Positions 18,679 through 28,435 are shown, numbered from the stretch's first letter. The stretch is DNA of 64,000 nt from Butyricicoccus pullicaecorum DSM 23266 (GCF_900167005.1 NZ_FUXW01000006.1:28813-92812), one strand, 5' to 3'. Made by a program: numbers and translations. Notes: generated by a model from the letters alone, not told the origin.

Positions 18679-19254
18679 TTAGTTCAGATACTGTAAAGCA
18701 AAAACGGCGAGGCCGCCGAGCACGCCCGAACCCACCATGACCAAAATCGGGTCGGGTTTCCACTTACGCAAGACGATCAAACACACGGCGAAAATCACAA
18801 CATTTACGCCATTGACATCGGACAAATTCGCAGAAAACGCGCCCGAAGTAAAAAAGGCAGAAACCAAGATGGTCAGACCGGCAGATGCAATGAGTGCGAC
18901 GACAGCCGGACGCAGGCCGTCCAGAATGCCGCGCAGGATACCGAGGTTTTTATACTTAGTATAGACCCAAGCGAGTGCCAGCACGATGATGCACGAAGGC
19001 AGGACACAGCCAAAGGTTGCGACCAGTGCCCCGGGCAATCCGCCGACGCGTGTGCCGACAAAGGTTGCAGCGTTTAACGCGATGGGGCCGGGTGTCATTT
19101 GGGAAATGGTGATGATATCGGTCAGCTGCAAGGGTGTGAGCCAGCCGTGCACATCCACGACCTGATGCTCGATGAGCGGCAGGGATGCATAACCGCCGCC
19201 GATGCTGAACAGGCCGATCTGAATGAAACTCCACAAAAGCTGGGCGTAGATCAT
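18679..19254 (-). CDS. Chromate transporter (short-chain CHR family), second subunit
   Basis: 191-aa membrane protein, one half of a split ChrA-type transporter. Conserved segments are FSIGGGYASLPLIEH near the N-terminus and TISQMTPGPIALNAATFVG; about six hydrophobic helices. Short-chain CHR proteins occur as adjacent pairs, as here: its ATG overlaps the stop of the upstream partner by 4 nt, fixing the start at 19254. The family exports chromate or takes up sulfate-like anions; the substrate in this organism is not known. Confidence 0.88.
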   Translation of the reverse strand: MIYAQLLWSFIQIGLFSIGGGYASLPLIEHQVVDVHGWLTPLQLTDIITISQMTPGPIALNAATFVGTRVGGLPGALVATFGCVLPSCIIVLALAWVYTKYKNLGILRGILDGLRPAVVALIASAGLTILVSAFFTSGAFSANLSDVNGVNVVIFAVCLIVLRKWKPDPILVMVGSGVLGGLAVFALQYLN

Positions 19255-19820
19255 GTGTCCTGTCCTCCTTTTTTGCACATTTGCAGCGTATTGATCGCAC
19301 CAATCAGGCCGCAAAGCACGATGATAAGGATGACATTGAGGTGAAAGACCGCCTGACCGACAAACGCCAGCACCATCACGATGATCGGAAGGGCTTTTTT
19401 GAGTTTCAAAATGCCCTGTGCCATGGAGATGACCACGTCACAGATGACCGCGGCCACGCCTGCCTGCATACAGCCCATGACCACATTGACGATGGCGTTA
19501 TCACGAAAAGCGGCATACACCAGCGAGACCAGCGACAGGATAACAAGCGGCGGCAGAACGGTGCCCAGAATGGTGCACAGTGCGCCCAGCACACCGGCCA
19601 CGCGATAGCCGATGATAATGGACGCATTGACCGCAATCGGGCCAGGTGACGACTGGGCGATCGCGATAAGGTCGATCATCTCGTTTTCATCAATCCAGTG
19701 CAGGCCTTCTACAAAACGCCGCCGCATCAGCGGAACAATGACATAACCACCGCCGAACGTAAACGCGCTCAGTTTGAGGGTGGAAAGAAACAGTGTCAAA
19801 TAGCAATTTTTCTTTTGCAT
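19251..19820 (-). CDS. Chromate transporter (short-chain CHR family), first subunit
   Basis: 189-aa partner of the downstream CHR protein, with the duplicated signature FTFGGGYVIVPLMRRRF and AIAQSSPGPIAVNASIIIG. Hydrophobic segments span most of the length. The start at 19820 follows AGGGGG; the in-frame longer version at 19895 would add a non-conserved, Arg/Cys-rich stretch. The two subunits probably insert with opposite topology. Confidence 0.88.
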   Translation of the reverse strand: MQKKNCYLTLFLSTLKLSAFTFGGGYVIVPLMRRRFVEGLHWIDENEMIDLIAIAQSSPGPIAVNASIIIGYRVAGVLGALCTILGTVLPPLVILSLVSLVYAAFRDNAIVNVVMGCMQAGVAAVICDVVISMAQGILKLKKALPIIVMVLAFVGQAVFHLNVILIIVLCGLIGAINTLQMCKKGGQDT

Positions 19821-19948
19821 AGGTTCCCCCTTCCGGGTGCACGGCGAGCCGACACCCCTTTTTAGCATACACCGCTCCCCCGGCATTGTAAACATCTCTC
19901 AAACAAAAACCGGGATGGGGTAACGTCCCCCTTCCCGGTCTGTCTGTG

Positions 19949-22303
19949 TTATCGTACCGGGCAGACACCGCCGACGCATTCGGTCGCGCCGATATCCAGC
20001 TCGGTTTCTTCCTTCTCATACTTGGAGATAAGCGACGGGTTAAACGGCTTCATCGCCGCACGGCGCTGCTCGTACTCCTCGCGGCTGATCTCCTCGTAGG
20101 GCATCAGCTCGTAGAAATTGTCGTCCAGGCTCAGGAAGGACAGGGCGACGATATCGTCCCAGTTCTTCCAAACCCACTCCTCAACTGCGTCCCACTCGTT
20201 CTGACGGACGTGGATGGTGATCGAGCAGTTATGATCGACGTAATGGGTCATAAACATCTTGTAGTTTTCCAGCTGTTCGATGGCCGAAACGTCGGCTTTG
20301 ACGCGGCCAGCCGGTGCCTTGACCGGGAACTCGACAACCTTGGTACGGCAGTCCTCGGCGGTCTGGCCGACCTCGGGGAATACCGGGTAACCCAGCTCCT
20401 CGCACACCTTGCACAGCGGATCTTCCGCCGAGATGCGCACGCGGCGCACGTAGTAGGGTGCGTGCGAGTAGTGCACACCGCTCGACACGGTGGGCAGCAG
20501 CGACAGCGTACCCTCGGGCTTAACCGTGGTCACGAGCAGCGGCTCGACCATGCCCAGCGCGTCGGCGTACTTGCGTGCCGCCTCGTGTGCGGTCTTGCGC
20601 AGCTCGGCCAGCAGCTCGGCTTCCTCTTCGCGCTCCATGCCGGTTGCGTTTACCATGTCCTGCCAGCCAGTCAGCGAGCAGCCCAGCAGCTTGTCGCGCT
20701 GCTGTACAGCGTTCCACTCGTGAATTTCCAGCTCACGGCAGGTCATGCGGTAGCCTGCACGTGCGGACAGGCGCTGTGCTTCCAGCAGGCCTGCGCGGTC
20801 GAGAGTACCGTCGGGCTGAACGAAGGCCATGACGTTGACCGTCGTCAGGTTGCACAGGCCGTGGTTGTCCAGCAGAATCTCGCCACAGGGGTTAACGCCG
20901 TTGAAGTTCGGACGGCGCTTTGCGCCTGCCTCCTGATTGACCCAGCCCGGCTCGCCCGAGTAGCGCATCTGCTGCAAGTGCCAGTGCAGCTGTTCACGGG
21001 TGGGCTTATGGGTATAGAAAATCGAGTTGTTGCTCATCTGGCGGTGCGCGATCGACTTGTCGATCTCCCAGCGGTCGCCAACCTGCTTGTACAGGTTGCT
21101 CTTGGCCTGAATGCAGGTCGGGTCGTCCTGATCGATGAGGCCAATCTCCGAGGTACGGCGCACGCCGCCCGAAACCACGTTCTCACCGATGATATTTGCG
21201 ATATCCAGCAGGTCGATGGGCTGGAGCTGGGTGCGGGTCTTGCCGTCACGCGCACCGGCCTGACCGATGATCTTGTGAATCTTATCAATCATGCGCATCA
21301 TGGACTGGTAGCCCGATGCCGTACCACCGAACACCTTGAGCTTTTCGCCCTTGGGACGGATATTGCTGTAATTGACCACGATATGACCGATCTTGTTGTA
21401 CTCGTTGTTGTAGAGCAGGTTAAAGTACGCGTCGAGTGCCTGTGCCCAGCCCTCCTTGGAGTCGCCGATGGTGATGTAAGCGGTGTCGCCCGAGAAGGTG
21501 AGGTTGGTGTATTCCAGACGCTCGTTCTTGGGCACTTCCTGATACATCTCGTGCAGAAGCTTTAAGTTGGTGCGCACGCGCGGCAGCTTGGCTGCGTCCG
21601 ACTTGAGCATACGCACGCCGACACCTGAGCCGACCATTAGCAAATAGAACAGGTCATGGTATGCGTGGAAGTTGTCGATGACCTCAAAGGCGCAGTTATA
21701 GTTTGCCATCGGGTACTGTTCACCGACGCGGGTCTCACCTACCCACAGGGTACGACCGGACAGGAACTGCTTCATCTCATAGATGTTGCGGTACAGTGCC
21801 TCGGCCTCCTCGCGGCTGGTCTTGGCCAGCGAGCAGTTATACTCGACCGCACGGCGCACGGTCTCCCACCAGAACTCACGGCGTCCGAGGTGGGACAGGT
21901 AACGCGAATAGGTGCGCGAGTAGACGAACGAGCCCAGCTGCTGCATGGGGCCGGGTGCGTGCTTGAAGGGGCTCAAAAACTCCTTGCGCAGCAGGCCGTC
22001 GCGGTGCTCATACAGACCGCGGCTCTTTTCCTTGTCCATGCGGTACAGAATGTATGCCTTTGCTACGTCAAATCGTCCGGCTTCAAACAGGGCACGCTCT
22101 ACCAGATCCTGTACGGCCTCGATCTGGATGATCTCGTCCGGCTGATCGGCAAGGTGCTTTTCAATGTGTGCGATGGCATCGGTTACCACCGACTCCTCAT
22201 AGTTTCCAGCCGATACCGCGGCCAGTCGGATGGCACGCTCGATAAAGCGGCCGTCATAGGGTACAACTTTACCCGTACGTTTTTTTACATACTTTACTCT
22301 CAC
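19949..22303 (-). CDS. nrdJ: Adenosylcobalamin-dependent ribonucleoside-triphosphate reductase (class II)
   Basis: 784-aa B12-dependent reductase making deoxynucleotides without oxygen. An N-terminal ATP-cone (VKKRTGKVVPYDGRFIERAI) precedes the barrel with NYNCAFEVI (redox Cys), NPCGEILL (radical Cys and Glu) and TVKPEGTLSLLP; the C-terminal redox pair is CVGGVCP. Monomeric RtpR-like architecture. A GTG start at 22303 with AAGGAG is the only well-placed start. The leader has a terminator-like hairpin (22332-22356) and a palindrome further up (22481-22495); no cobalamin riboswitch core was recognised. Confidence 0.92.
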   Translation of the reverse strand: MRVKYVKKRTGKVVPYDGRFIERAIRLAAVSAGNYEESVVTDAIAHIEKHLADQPDEIIQIEAVQDLVERALFEAGRFDVAKAYILYRMDKEKSRGLYEHRDGLLRKEFLSPFKHAPGPMQQLGSFVYSRTYSRYLSHLGRREFWWETVRRAVEYNCSLAKTSREEAEALYRNIYEMKQFLSGRTLWVGETRVGEQYPMANYNCAFEVIDNFHAYHDLFYLLMVGSGVGVRMLKSDAAKLPRVRTNLKLLHEMYQEVPKNERLEYTNLTFSGDTAYITIGDSKEGWAQALDAYFNLLYNNEYNKIGHIVVNYSNIRPKGEKLKVFGGTASGYQSMMRMIDKIHKIIGQAGARDGKTRTQLQPIDLLDIANIIGENVVSGGVRRTSEIGLIDQDDPTCIQAKSNLYKQVGDRWEIDKSIAHRQMSNNSIFYTHKPTREQLHWHLQQMRYSGEPGWVNQEAGAKRRPNFNGVNPCGEILLDNHGLCNLTTVNVMAFVQPDGTLDRAGLLEAQRLSARAGYRMTCRELEIHEWNAVQQRDKLLGCSLTGWQDMVNATGMEREEEAELLAELRKTAHEAARKYADALGMVEPLLVTTVKPEGTLSLLPTVSSGVHYSHAPYYVRRVRISAEDPLCKVCEELGYPVFPEVGQTAEDCRTKVVEFPVKAPAGRVKADVSAIEQLENYKMFMTHYVDHNCSITIHVRQNEWDAVEEWVWKNWDDIVALSFLSLDDNFYELMPYEEISREEYEQRRAAMKPFNPSLISKYEKEETELDIGATECVGGVCPVR

Positions 22304-22331
22304 GTTTTCGGGCTCCTTCCAGACATTGAAA

Positions 22332-22356
22332 ACGCCCCGCAGCAGGCAGGGGCGTC
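22332..22356 (-). other. GC-rich hairpin in the nrdJ leader
   Basis: On the minus strand ACGCCCC pairs with GGGGCGT around a 10-nt loop and is followed by TTTTC, ending about 15 nt before the nrdJ AAGGAG. It may be an attenuator or simply a terminator of upstream transcription. The 362-bp gap 22304-22665 also holds a TACAAT -10-like element, the 15-bp palindrome TAGATATGGTATCTA (22481-22495) and the DUF1275 promoter. Confidence 0.45.
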
Positions 22357-22586
22357 AATAAGCTTTCTCTATTGTAAGCGTTTTTGCGCCCGAGCGAAAG
22401 GGCAAAAGCATACGAAATTCCGGTCGAAAACAGCTCAAATTCCTACCATCCCGTCAACACCCAAGTGAATTTGTAACCGCTAGATATGGTATCTATTTCC
22501 TGTTTCCCACACATTCCCTATGTTTTCCAGCTGGTTCTTCCCTGTTTTGACCGTTCTGCCATCCTTCTTTGTCCCTTCTGCGGCAC

Positions 22587-22615
22587 TTGCGCGGGCAGGG
22601 CGACCTGCGTATAAT
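22587..22615 (+). promoter_or_regulatory. Promoter of the DUF1275 gene
   Basis: TTGCGC (22587-22592), 17-bp spacer, TATAAT (22610-22615), about 50 bp upstream of the start codon. Confidence 0.65.
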
Positions 22616-22665
22616 AGGACTCGGTAAAAATAACCCCGTTTGTCTCGTATAAGGATGTGACTCCC

Positions 22666-23337
22666 ATGAAAAAACAGATGTCCGATTCGCTCACGCTCGC
22701 GGTCTTTTTGACGCTTGCGGGCGGATTTCAGGACGCGTACTCGTACAACTGCCGCGGCCAGGTATTCGCCAACGCCCAGACCGGCAACATCGTGTTGCTC
22801 GGTCAGAACCTCGCAACCGGTCACCCCGGGCGCGCGCTGCACTACCTCTTCCCGCTTTTGGCCTTCATGTTGGGTGTGTATCTGGCCGAACTGGTGTGCA
22901 GACGCTATCAGAACAGCACGCGCATCCACTGGCGGCAGACCATCCTGCTCGCGGAAATCGTGCTGCTTGTCATTGCCGGACTGCTGCCCCAGTCGCTGAG
23001 CGTCGCGGCCAACGTCCTGTTATCCTTCGCCTGTGCCATGCAGGTCAACGCTTTCCGCAAGTTCCGCGGACTGCCCTGTGCGACCACCATGTGTATCGGC
23101 AATATGCGCTCGGCTGCCTCGCTGCTGTGCGGCTACCACACGACCGGTGACCCCGAACTGAAGCGCAAAAGTATGCACTATTACTTCGTCATCGCGGTCT
23201 TTGCCGTGGGTGCTGCCATCGGCGCTGTGCTCACCCAGCGCATCGGTGAGCGCGCCATCTGGATTGCAGCCGGATTGCAGCTCATCGGCTTTTTGCTCAT
23301 GTTCGCCCACGAACCCGACCCCGTCCATATCGACTGA
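22666..23337 (+). CDS. DUF1275 (YoaK-like) membrane protein
   Basis: 223-aa integral membrane protein of the DUF1275 family, with about six hydrophobic helices. Family hallmarks: AGGFQDAYSY at residues ~20-29 and ANAQTGNIVLLGQNL, a conserved QTGN motif. Function unknown; weak fold similarity to transporters has been proposed for the family. The ATG at 22666 (AAGGA, 10 nt upstream) is preferred to the nearer GTG at 22657. Monocistronic with own promoter and a bidirectional terminator. Confidence 0.88.
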   Translation: MKKQMSDSLTLAVFLTLAGGFQDAYSYNCRGQVFANAQTGNIVLLGQNLATGHPGRALHYLFPLLAFMLGVYLAELVCRRYQNSTRIHWRQTILLAEIVLLVIAGLLPQSLSVAANVLLSFACAMQVNAFRKFRGLPCATTMCIGNMRSAASLLCGYHTTGDPELKRKSMHYYFVIAVFAVGAAIGAVLTQRIGERAIWIAAGLQLIGFLLMFAHEPDPVHID

Positions 23338-23338
23338 C

Positions 23339-23372
23339 AGAAAAAACGCTCCCAATCGGGAGCGTTTTTGTG
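23339..23372. terminator. Bidirectional terminator
   Basis: AAAAACGCTCCC pairs with GGGAGCGTTTTT around a 4-nt AATC loop. It serves the plus-strand DUF1275 gene and the minus-strand HAD gene ending at 23385. Confidence 0.9.
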
Positions 23373-23384
23373 ATCTATCCGGTT

Positions 23385-24200
23385 TTATGCGTCCTGTTCC
23401 ATGACCCAGGCAATCGCACGCTCAATGCCGTCGGTGTTGCAGGTTCCGGTTACAAACTCTACCTGCTCCTTGACATGATCGGAGGCGTTGCCCATCGCAA
23501 TCGGATGACGCACGGCATGCAGCATGTTCAGATCGTTGTCCGAGTCACCGATTGCCGCGGTCTCGTCCATCGAAATGCCCAGCTCCTGCGCCAGCCAGCG
23601 AATGGCCTCGCCCTTACCAGCACCCTCGGCCATGATCTCAAAGTTATCCGGGCCAGAGCTTGTGAAGGTCAGTCCGGGCAGTTCGCTCATCCATTCCTTT
23701 GCACGGCGCTTCTTGTCCGCGTCCATGCTCCAGCCCATGAGCTTGGTGACGACACCCCCACAGGATGCGACATCTCCAACCAGATCGTCGGTCAGGTGCA
23801 GCATGCTGCCCGGCACTTGAAAACCGCGCATCTTAGAGAAAATCTGCTCATAAGTATCGTTGGTCATCCAGATTTCGTCGTCAATGTACAGGAACATCCG
23901 CAAACCGCATTCCTCGCCGCGGCGTACAGTCTCGGCTGCTGTTTCACGCGGAATCTGCCATACCTTGTGGCGCTCGCCGGTCATGCGGTCGACAATCACC
24001 GCACCGTTCGAGCAGATCAGCCAGCGGTCGCACGCGGTATCCTTGACAAAGCCCTGTGCTTCCAGATTGCTGCGCCCGCTCGCGACAACCACACGAATGC
24101 CGGCCTCAGCCGCCTTGGCAATGGCCTTGCGGCTGCCTTCCAGAATTTCCTTGTCGTGGTTGAGCAGCGTACCATCCAAATCTACTGCGATCAGCTTCAT
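23385..24200 (-). CDS. HAD-superfamily Cof-type sugar phosphatase
   Basis: 271-aa Cof/YbjI-type phosphatase. Motif I is DLDGTLLNHD at the N-terminus (nucleophile Asp), motif II is VASGR, motif III Lys is in the EGAGKGEAI segment and motif IV is IGDSDNDLNML. The C2B cap lies between. The ATG at 24200 overlaps the kinase stop by 4 nt (ATGA), so the pair is translationally coupled; the longer in-frame start lies in the kinase gene. It probably dephosphorylates a sugar phosphate made or handled by the upstream kinase. Confidence 0.9.
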   Translation of the reverse strand: MKLIAVDLDGTLLNHDKEILEGSRKAIAKAAEAGIRVVVASGRSNLEAQGFVKDTACDRWLICSNGAVIVDRMTGERHKVWQIPRETAAETVRRGEECGLRMFLYIDDEIWMTNDTYEQIFSKMRGFQVPGSMLHLTDDLVGDVASCGGVVTKLMGWSMDADKKRRAKEWMSELPGLTFTSSGPDNFEIMAEGAGKGEAIRWLAQELGISMDETAAIGDSDNDLNMLHAVRHPIAMGNASDHVKEQVEFVTGTCNTDGIERAIAWVMEQDA

Positions 24201-25168
24201 GCTCGGCCCTCCAGACGTGCACGAACGGTGTCCATGTCGGGCATTGCCGGGATTGCACCGCGCTTTTCTACGCACAGAGACGCAACTGCGTTGCCAAAGC
24301 GTGCAAACTGTGCCGCCTCTGCCAGGGTCAGCTCGCCCGGACGCTTGCCGCTCTGTGCGATCTGGTACAGGAAACCGCCCCAGAAGGAGTCGCCTGCGCC
24401 GGTCGTGTCGGCAACCTTGGACGCGAAGCCCGGAACGATCTCGGACTGCTCAGCCTGTGCCGCCGTGCGCACCAGCGCACCCTTTGCACCCAGCGTAACA
24501 ACCACGCAGCCGATGCCCTGTTCGATCAGACGGCGGGAAGCCTCTTCCGGATCGGCTGCACCGGTCAGAAGCTCGGTCTCCTCGTCGGAAATCTTGATAA
24601 CATCAACCTGCGGCAGCACCGAGCGCATAACCTTGCGCGCACGCTCGCGGCTGTCCCACAGCAGCGGGCGATCGTTGGGGTCATAAGAGATGATTGCACC
24701 AGACTTCTTGGCCATTGCAACTGCATACAGCGTTGCGCTGTGCGCCGGCTCGTTGGTCAGCGACAGCGAACCGAAATGCAGGATACGGCTGCCGGTCAGA
24801 AGCGCGGTCGGAATGTCCTCGGCGGTCAGGCAGGTGTCTGCACCCGGCTTACGGGCAAACGAGAACACGCGCTCACCCGACGGCTCGAGCGAGACAAATG
24901 CCAGCGTGGTGAATGCGCCTGCATCCACGCTCACGCCGCTCGTATCTACGCCAATCTCGTCCAGCGTCTTCTTGAGGTATGCGCCGTGCATATCCTCGCC
25001 CACCTTGCCGATAAACGCGGCACGGCCTGCCAGACGGCTGACCGCCGCGGCAACATTGGCCGGTGCACCGCCCGGATTGCGCTCAAACAGCGCCATACCG
25101 GTGTCGGGATTATGTCCACACTCAGTAAAATCAATGAGCACTTCGCCCAGTGCTGTTACATCAAACAT
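24197..25168 (-). CDS. PfkB-family carbohydrate kinase, probably fructokinase
   Basis: 323-aa ribokinase-fold sugar kinase. Sugar-binding N-terminus TALGEVLIDFTECG, PfkB signature 1 in NPGGAPANVAAAVSRLAG and signature 2 DTTGAGDSFWGGFLYQIA with the catalytic Asp. Overall it is closest in feel to bacterial fructokinases (ScrK type), but substrate assignment by sequence is uncertain. AGGGAGG precedes the ATG at 25168. Its promoter overlaps the terminator hairpin behind the alpha-mannosidase gene. Confidence 0.85.
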   Translation of the reverse strand: MFDVTALGEVLIDFTECGHNPDTGMALFERNPGGAPANVAAAVSRLAGRAAFIGKVGEDMHGAYLKKTLDEIGVDTSGVSVDAGAFTTLAFVSLEPSGERVFSFARKPGADTCLTAEDIPTALLTGSRILHFGSLSLTNEPAHSATLYAVAMAKKSGAIISYDPNDRPLLWDSRERARKVMRSVLPQVDVIKISDEETELLTGAADPEEASRRLIEQGIGCVVVTLGAKGALVRTAAQAEQSEIVPGFASKVADTTGAGDSFWGGFLYQIAQSGKRPGELTLAEAAQFARFGNAVASLCVEKRGAIPAMPDMDTVRARLEGRA

Positions 25169-25248
25169 CTGAAGGTTCCTCCCTTTCATTCTTTCTGCGC
25201 GCCGCACGCCGGCAGACCGCAGGTTACTTGCTCCTTGTATACGGTCTT

Positions 25249-25289
25249 ATTATAGAATGCAAAGACGAGCCGCGTCAACGGCTCGTCCG
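25249..25289 (-). promoter_or_regulatory. Kinase promoter overlapping the mannosidase terminator
   Basis: A GACGAGCC/GGCTCGTC hairpin (25264-25287) follows the mannosidase gene. Its loop carries TTGACG (25273-25278), which with an 18-bp spacer and TATAAT (25249-25254) makes a good promoter for the kinase-phosphatase pair. The hairpin's T-tract is better on the plus strand, so it may be a leaky terminator for the mannosidase gene. Confidence 0.6.
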
Positions 25290-25345
25290 GGTTTTTTGTT
25301 CGCTTTGACGATGTGCCCAATGGGTCGCTTTTTCCGGCAAACGAC

Positions 25346-28300
25346 TTAGTATGTTAATACCAGCGTTTTGATCTCGAATGGTCTGAACGAACAGGTGCAT
25401 TTCGGAACCTCGACCGGCTGTTCGTTCTCCTCAAGCAGGTCGGTCAGGGCAGCTGAGCGGATATAGGGTGCAAAGTGCAGGTCTGCGTGATCGGCTGCGC
25501 CCTCGCACTCGTACAGGCGAACAACCAGCGCACGGGCTGTGGTCTCGTGCAGAGGCTTGACCGACTCGATGATGACATGGTCACAGTCGGTCGTAACCGG
25601 TGACTCAGGTAAACGGCGCGCACCCTGGAAGGTCAGCACGGGTTCATTGAGGCAGTATGCCGGATAGGCAACCGTCTGGGCGCTGAGTGCACCGGGGTGC
25701 GGCAAAAAGGCATAGGTTACATCGTGGATACCGCTGTCACCGGTCGCGTCGGGACGGCATCCGGCCTTGTGCAGGGACAGACGGATGCTGCCGCCGCGTA
25801 CCGATACGCCGTACTTGCCATCGTTGAGCACAGCGCATCCATAACGCGGTTCGGAAAGGTCGGTGTACTTGTGGTTGCACACCTCGAACATGGCCTGCTC
25901 CCGCGAGCCGTTGCGCGTGGTCGGACGCTCGATGTGTCCAAACTGGATTTCGTGCGAGGCAAAACGGCTGTGGATGTCGGTATCAAAGGCAACCTTTAAG
26001 AAGCGGTGTTTGTCGTTCCAGTCCATACGGGTCTCAAAGATGATTTCGGGACGGTTTGCGAAGAATACCACGTCCTGCGTGAGCGTCGAGCGTGCGGTGA
26101 GTTGATAAGTGCAGCGGAAACGTGCCTGACTGCTGCCCACACTGACACAGGTACGGCTGAGCAGCTCGGCGGTCGGCTGGAAGCGATCCTCGACCGTGTC
26201 CGCGTCCACGTCCCAGTTATCCCAGTTGGCCGGAACATCCTCGGCCAGCACAAAGGTACCGAGCGGCAGTCCGGAACGCACTTCGCGGCGCACGCGCTTA
26301 TCAAAGAGCGAAGCAAAACCGCCGTTTTCGTCCCAGGTAACACAGTAGAACGGGGTTTCCAGACCGTCGTCTGTGACCGTAAAGACAGGGTCGGTCGTCG
26401 GGTACAAGTCGCCGTCCTTCAAAGTACGGGTTTCCATCGGCGCAAGGCTTACGCCCTCGACTGCGGTCACGGTCTGACCAAAGACGTTTTCAAAGGTCTG
26501 TCCCCATGCCGGTGCGGCAAAGGGCAAGTAAATCGTGTCATTGCGTGCAAATCCCAGCGGGTTGTATACGGTCACACCCGCGCCCGTGGCATTCACGACC
26601 GCGTTTTGCTGCTGCTTGGCCTCCGCAATCATGCGGTGCATCTCGGCAATGCTCTCCTCGTGTACGCGCGTGATCGAGCTGCCGGGTAAGATATCGTGAA
26701 ACTGGTTTTTGAGCAGCGTTTCCATCAGCGGACGGATGGCCGTATCGTCGGCAGGCACGTCCCGCTCGATGGCATCCAGCACGGTCAGGCCTTCCAGATC
26801 GTGCAGGGCGACTTCGCCCTTGCGATTGTTGCGCTTGATCTCGTGGCGGTTGGTCAGCGTACCGCGGTGCAATTCGAGGTACAGCTCCCCGACATGTACC
26901 GGCACGTCGTGCGCATTGCGCTCCATCTCCTCGGCAAACTCCCCGACCGACCGGTGCTCGGTGCGCGGGCAGCCGTCCAGATCGTGTTCCCGGCGTACCA
27001 GTTCCAGATGCTCAAACTGCGGTCCGCCTCCGCCATCTCCGTAGCCGTAGGCAATCAGCTTGCGGCGGCTGACGTGCTTATCCTTGCTCTCCTGCGTAAA
27101 GGTCGGGTCATCGTTGCCCACGGTGTAGCGCAGCAGGGTTTCGGGGTCGGGTTCGCAGTGGGTGGCGTTAAAGTGAGTGAATACCCGGCTGCCGTCCAGT
27201 CCTTCCCACCAGAAGGTATCGTGCGGGAAAATATTGGTGTCGTTCCAGGACAGTTTAGTGGTGAAAAAGTATCTCACACCGCTTCCCCGCATGATCTGCG
27301 GGATGGCTGCGTTATAGCCGAAGGTATCTGGCAGCCAGAAATTATTCGACCGCAGGCCGAAGTGTTTCTGGTTATACTTCTGTCCCCACAGGAACTGCCG
27401 CACCAGACTCTCACCCGATACCATATTGCAATCGCACTCGACCCACACAGCGCCGCCCGGTTCATACTGTCCGGTGGCAATCTTCTCGCGCATCTTGTCG
27501 AACAGTTCGGGGTAATGGCGGCGAATCATCTCGGTATGGTACGCCGAGCTCTGGAAAAAGCGGTACTCGGGGTACTCGTCCATCAGGCGCACGGCGTTTG
27601 CGTAGGTGCGTGCGCACTTGCGGATGGTCTCGTCCACCGGCCACAGCCAAGCCGTGTCCATGTGGCTGTGGCCAATGACCGCGGTGATGGGTGCGGACGC
27701 AGCGTTTTTGGCCTCGAGCACCGGCTGCATGCGTTGGGTGGCAGCGCGCAGACCGCTGCGCCACTCGTCGGCATCGTCGGGTGCCGTCGGGCACAGTCCG
27801 ACCACGTCATACAGGCAGCGGACCACGTCGCCACGGCGGAAGCTGTCCTGCGGCATGGCCTTGGCCAGGCTGTTCAGCACGCGCAAGTCCATGACAAAGC
27901 GCAAAATCTCCTCGTCCCGCTCGGCAATGTACACGCCCTCGTAGGTGTGGCGGCAGTCTTTCAGACCGCTGTCCTCAAAGGGTGCGCATCCCGGGATATA
28001 ATGTCCAGCGTAGTATTCAAAATCCAGCTGCAAGGCTGTACCCGCGGGTGCACCCGGCGTAATGCGTGCGACATAGTGGTTGCCGTGGGTCTCAGTGGTG
28101 TATTTATTGGTAAAAATCGCGTGCGGGGTGCCGTCCAGAAACAGAAAGCCTTCCCAGCCGCCCAGACGCGGCATGACATAGAGCGGACGGTCGGCCAGAT
28201 GTGCGGGCACGGTGTACGTGCCGTGCAGCCACAGGTTTTCCCATTCTCCGCCCCATACGTCACCGGCCTTAATCGGGTGATAGGCCGCGTCCGCAGGCGG

Positions 28301-28435
28301 TTTTCGCAGGTGCTCCCGGCAGGAGAATGCCTGCATGGGCACTTCGTCCAGTCGGTGAAAAATACGGGCTTCATAGATGTGTTCCAAACGGTGTGCCTTG
28401 TCCAGCACACGCGCAAGCTGTCTTTCCTGTGTCAT
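25346..28435 (-). CDS. Alpha-mannosidase, glycoside hydrolase family 38
   Basis: 1029-aa GH38 enzyme. Zinc and active-site residues are in GHSHMDTAWLWPVDE (about residue 260) and the nucleophile Asp in WLPDTFGYNAAIPQIM; a later zinc His lies in the LLKNQFHDILPGSS segment. The large C-terminal beta-sandwich domains follow. No signal peptide, so it works in the cytoplasm, presumably on imported mannosides from glycans. The ATG at 28435 has TGGAGGAA; the longer in-frame version covers the operator region. It faces the structured RNA/polyamine transcription unit across a ~300-bp gap. Confidence 0.93.
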   Translation of the reverse strand: MTQERQLARVLDKAHRLEHIYEARIFHRLDEVPMQAFSCREHLRKPPADAAYHPIKAGDVWGGEWENLWLHGTYTVPAHLADRPLYVMPRLGGWEGFLFLDGTPHAIFTNKYTTETHGNHYVARITPGAPAGTALQLDFEYYAGHYIPGCAPFEDSGLKDCRHTYEGVYIAERDEEILRFVMDLRVLNSLAKAMPQDSFRRGDVVRCLYDVVGLCPTAPDDADEWRSGLRAATQRMQPVLEAKNAASAPITAVIGHSHMDTAWLWPVDETIRKCARTYANAVRLMDEYPEYRFFQSSAYHTEMIRRHYPELFDKMREKIATGQYEPGGAVWVECDCNMVSGESLVRQFLWGQKYNQKHFGLRSNNFWLPDTFGYNAAIPQIMRGSGVRYFFTTKLSWNDTNIFPHDTFWWEGLDGSRVFTHFNATHCEPDPETLLRYTVGNDDPTFTQESKDKHVSRRKLIAYGYGDGGGGPQFEHLELVRREHDLDGCPRTEHRSVGEFAEEMERNAHDVPVHVGELYLELHRGTLTNRHEIKRNNRKGEVALHDLEGLTVLDAIERDVPADDTAIRPLMETLLKNQFHDILPGSSITRVHEESIAEMHRMIAEAKQQQNAVVNATGAGVTVYNPLGFARNDTIYLPFAAPAWGQTFENVFGQTVTAVEGVSLAPMETRTLKDGDLYPTTDPVFTVTDDGLETPFYCVTWDENGGFASLFDKRVRREVRSGLPLGTFVLAEDVPANWDNWDVDADTVEDRFQPTAELLSRTCVSVGSSQARFRCTYQLTARSTLTQDVVFFANRPEIIFETRMDWNDKHRFLKVAFDTDIHSRFASHEIQFGHIERPTTRNGSREQAMFEVCNHKYTDLSEPRYGCAVLNDGKYGVSVRGGSIRLSLHKAGCRPDATGDSGIHDVTYAFLPHPGALSAQTVAYPAYCLNEPVLTFQGARRLPESPVTTDCDHVIIESVKPLHETTARALVVRLYECEGAADHADLHFAPYIRSAALTDLLEENEQPVEVPKCTCSFRPFEIKTLVLTY

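Noticed and set aside
19946..21565. Long plus-strand ORF opposite nrdJ
   Set aside because: Antisense shadow caused by GC-rich codon use; no RBS or family features.
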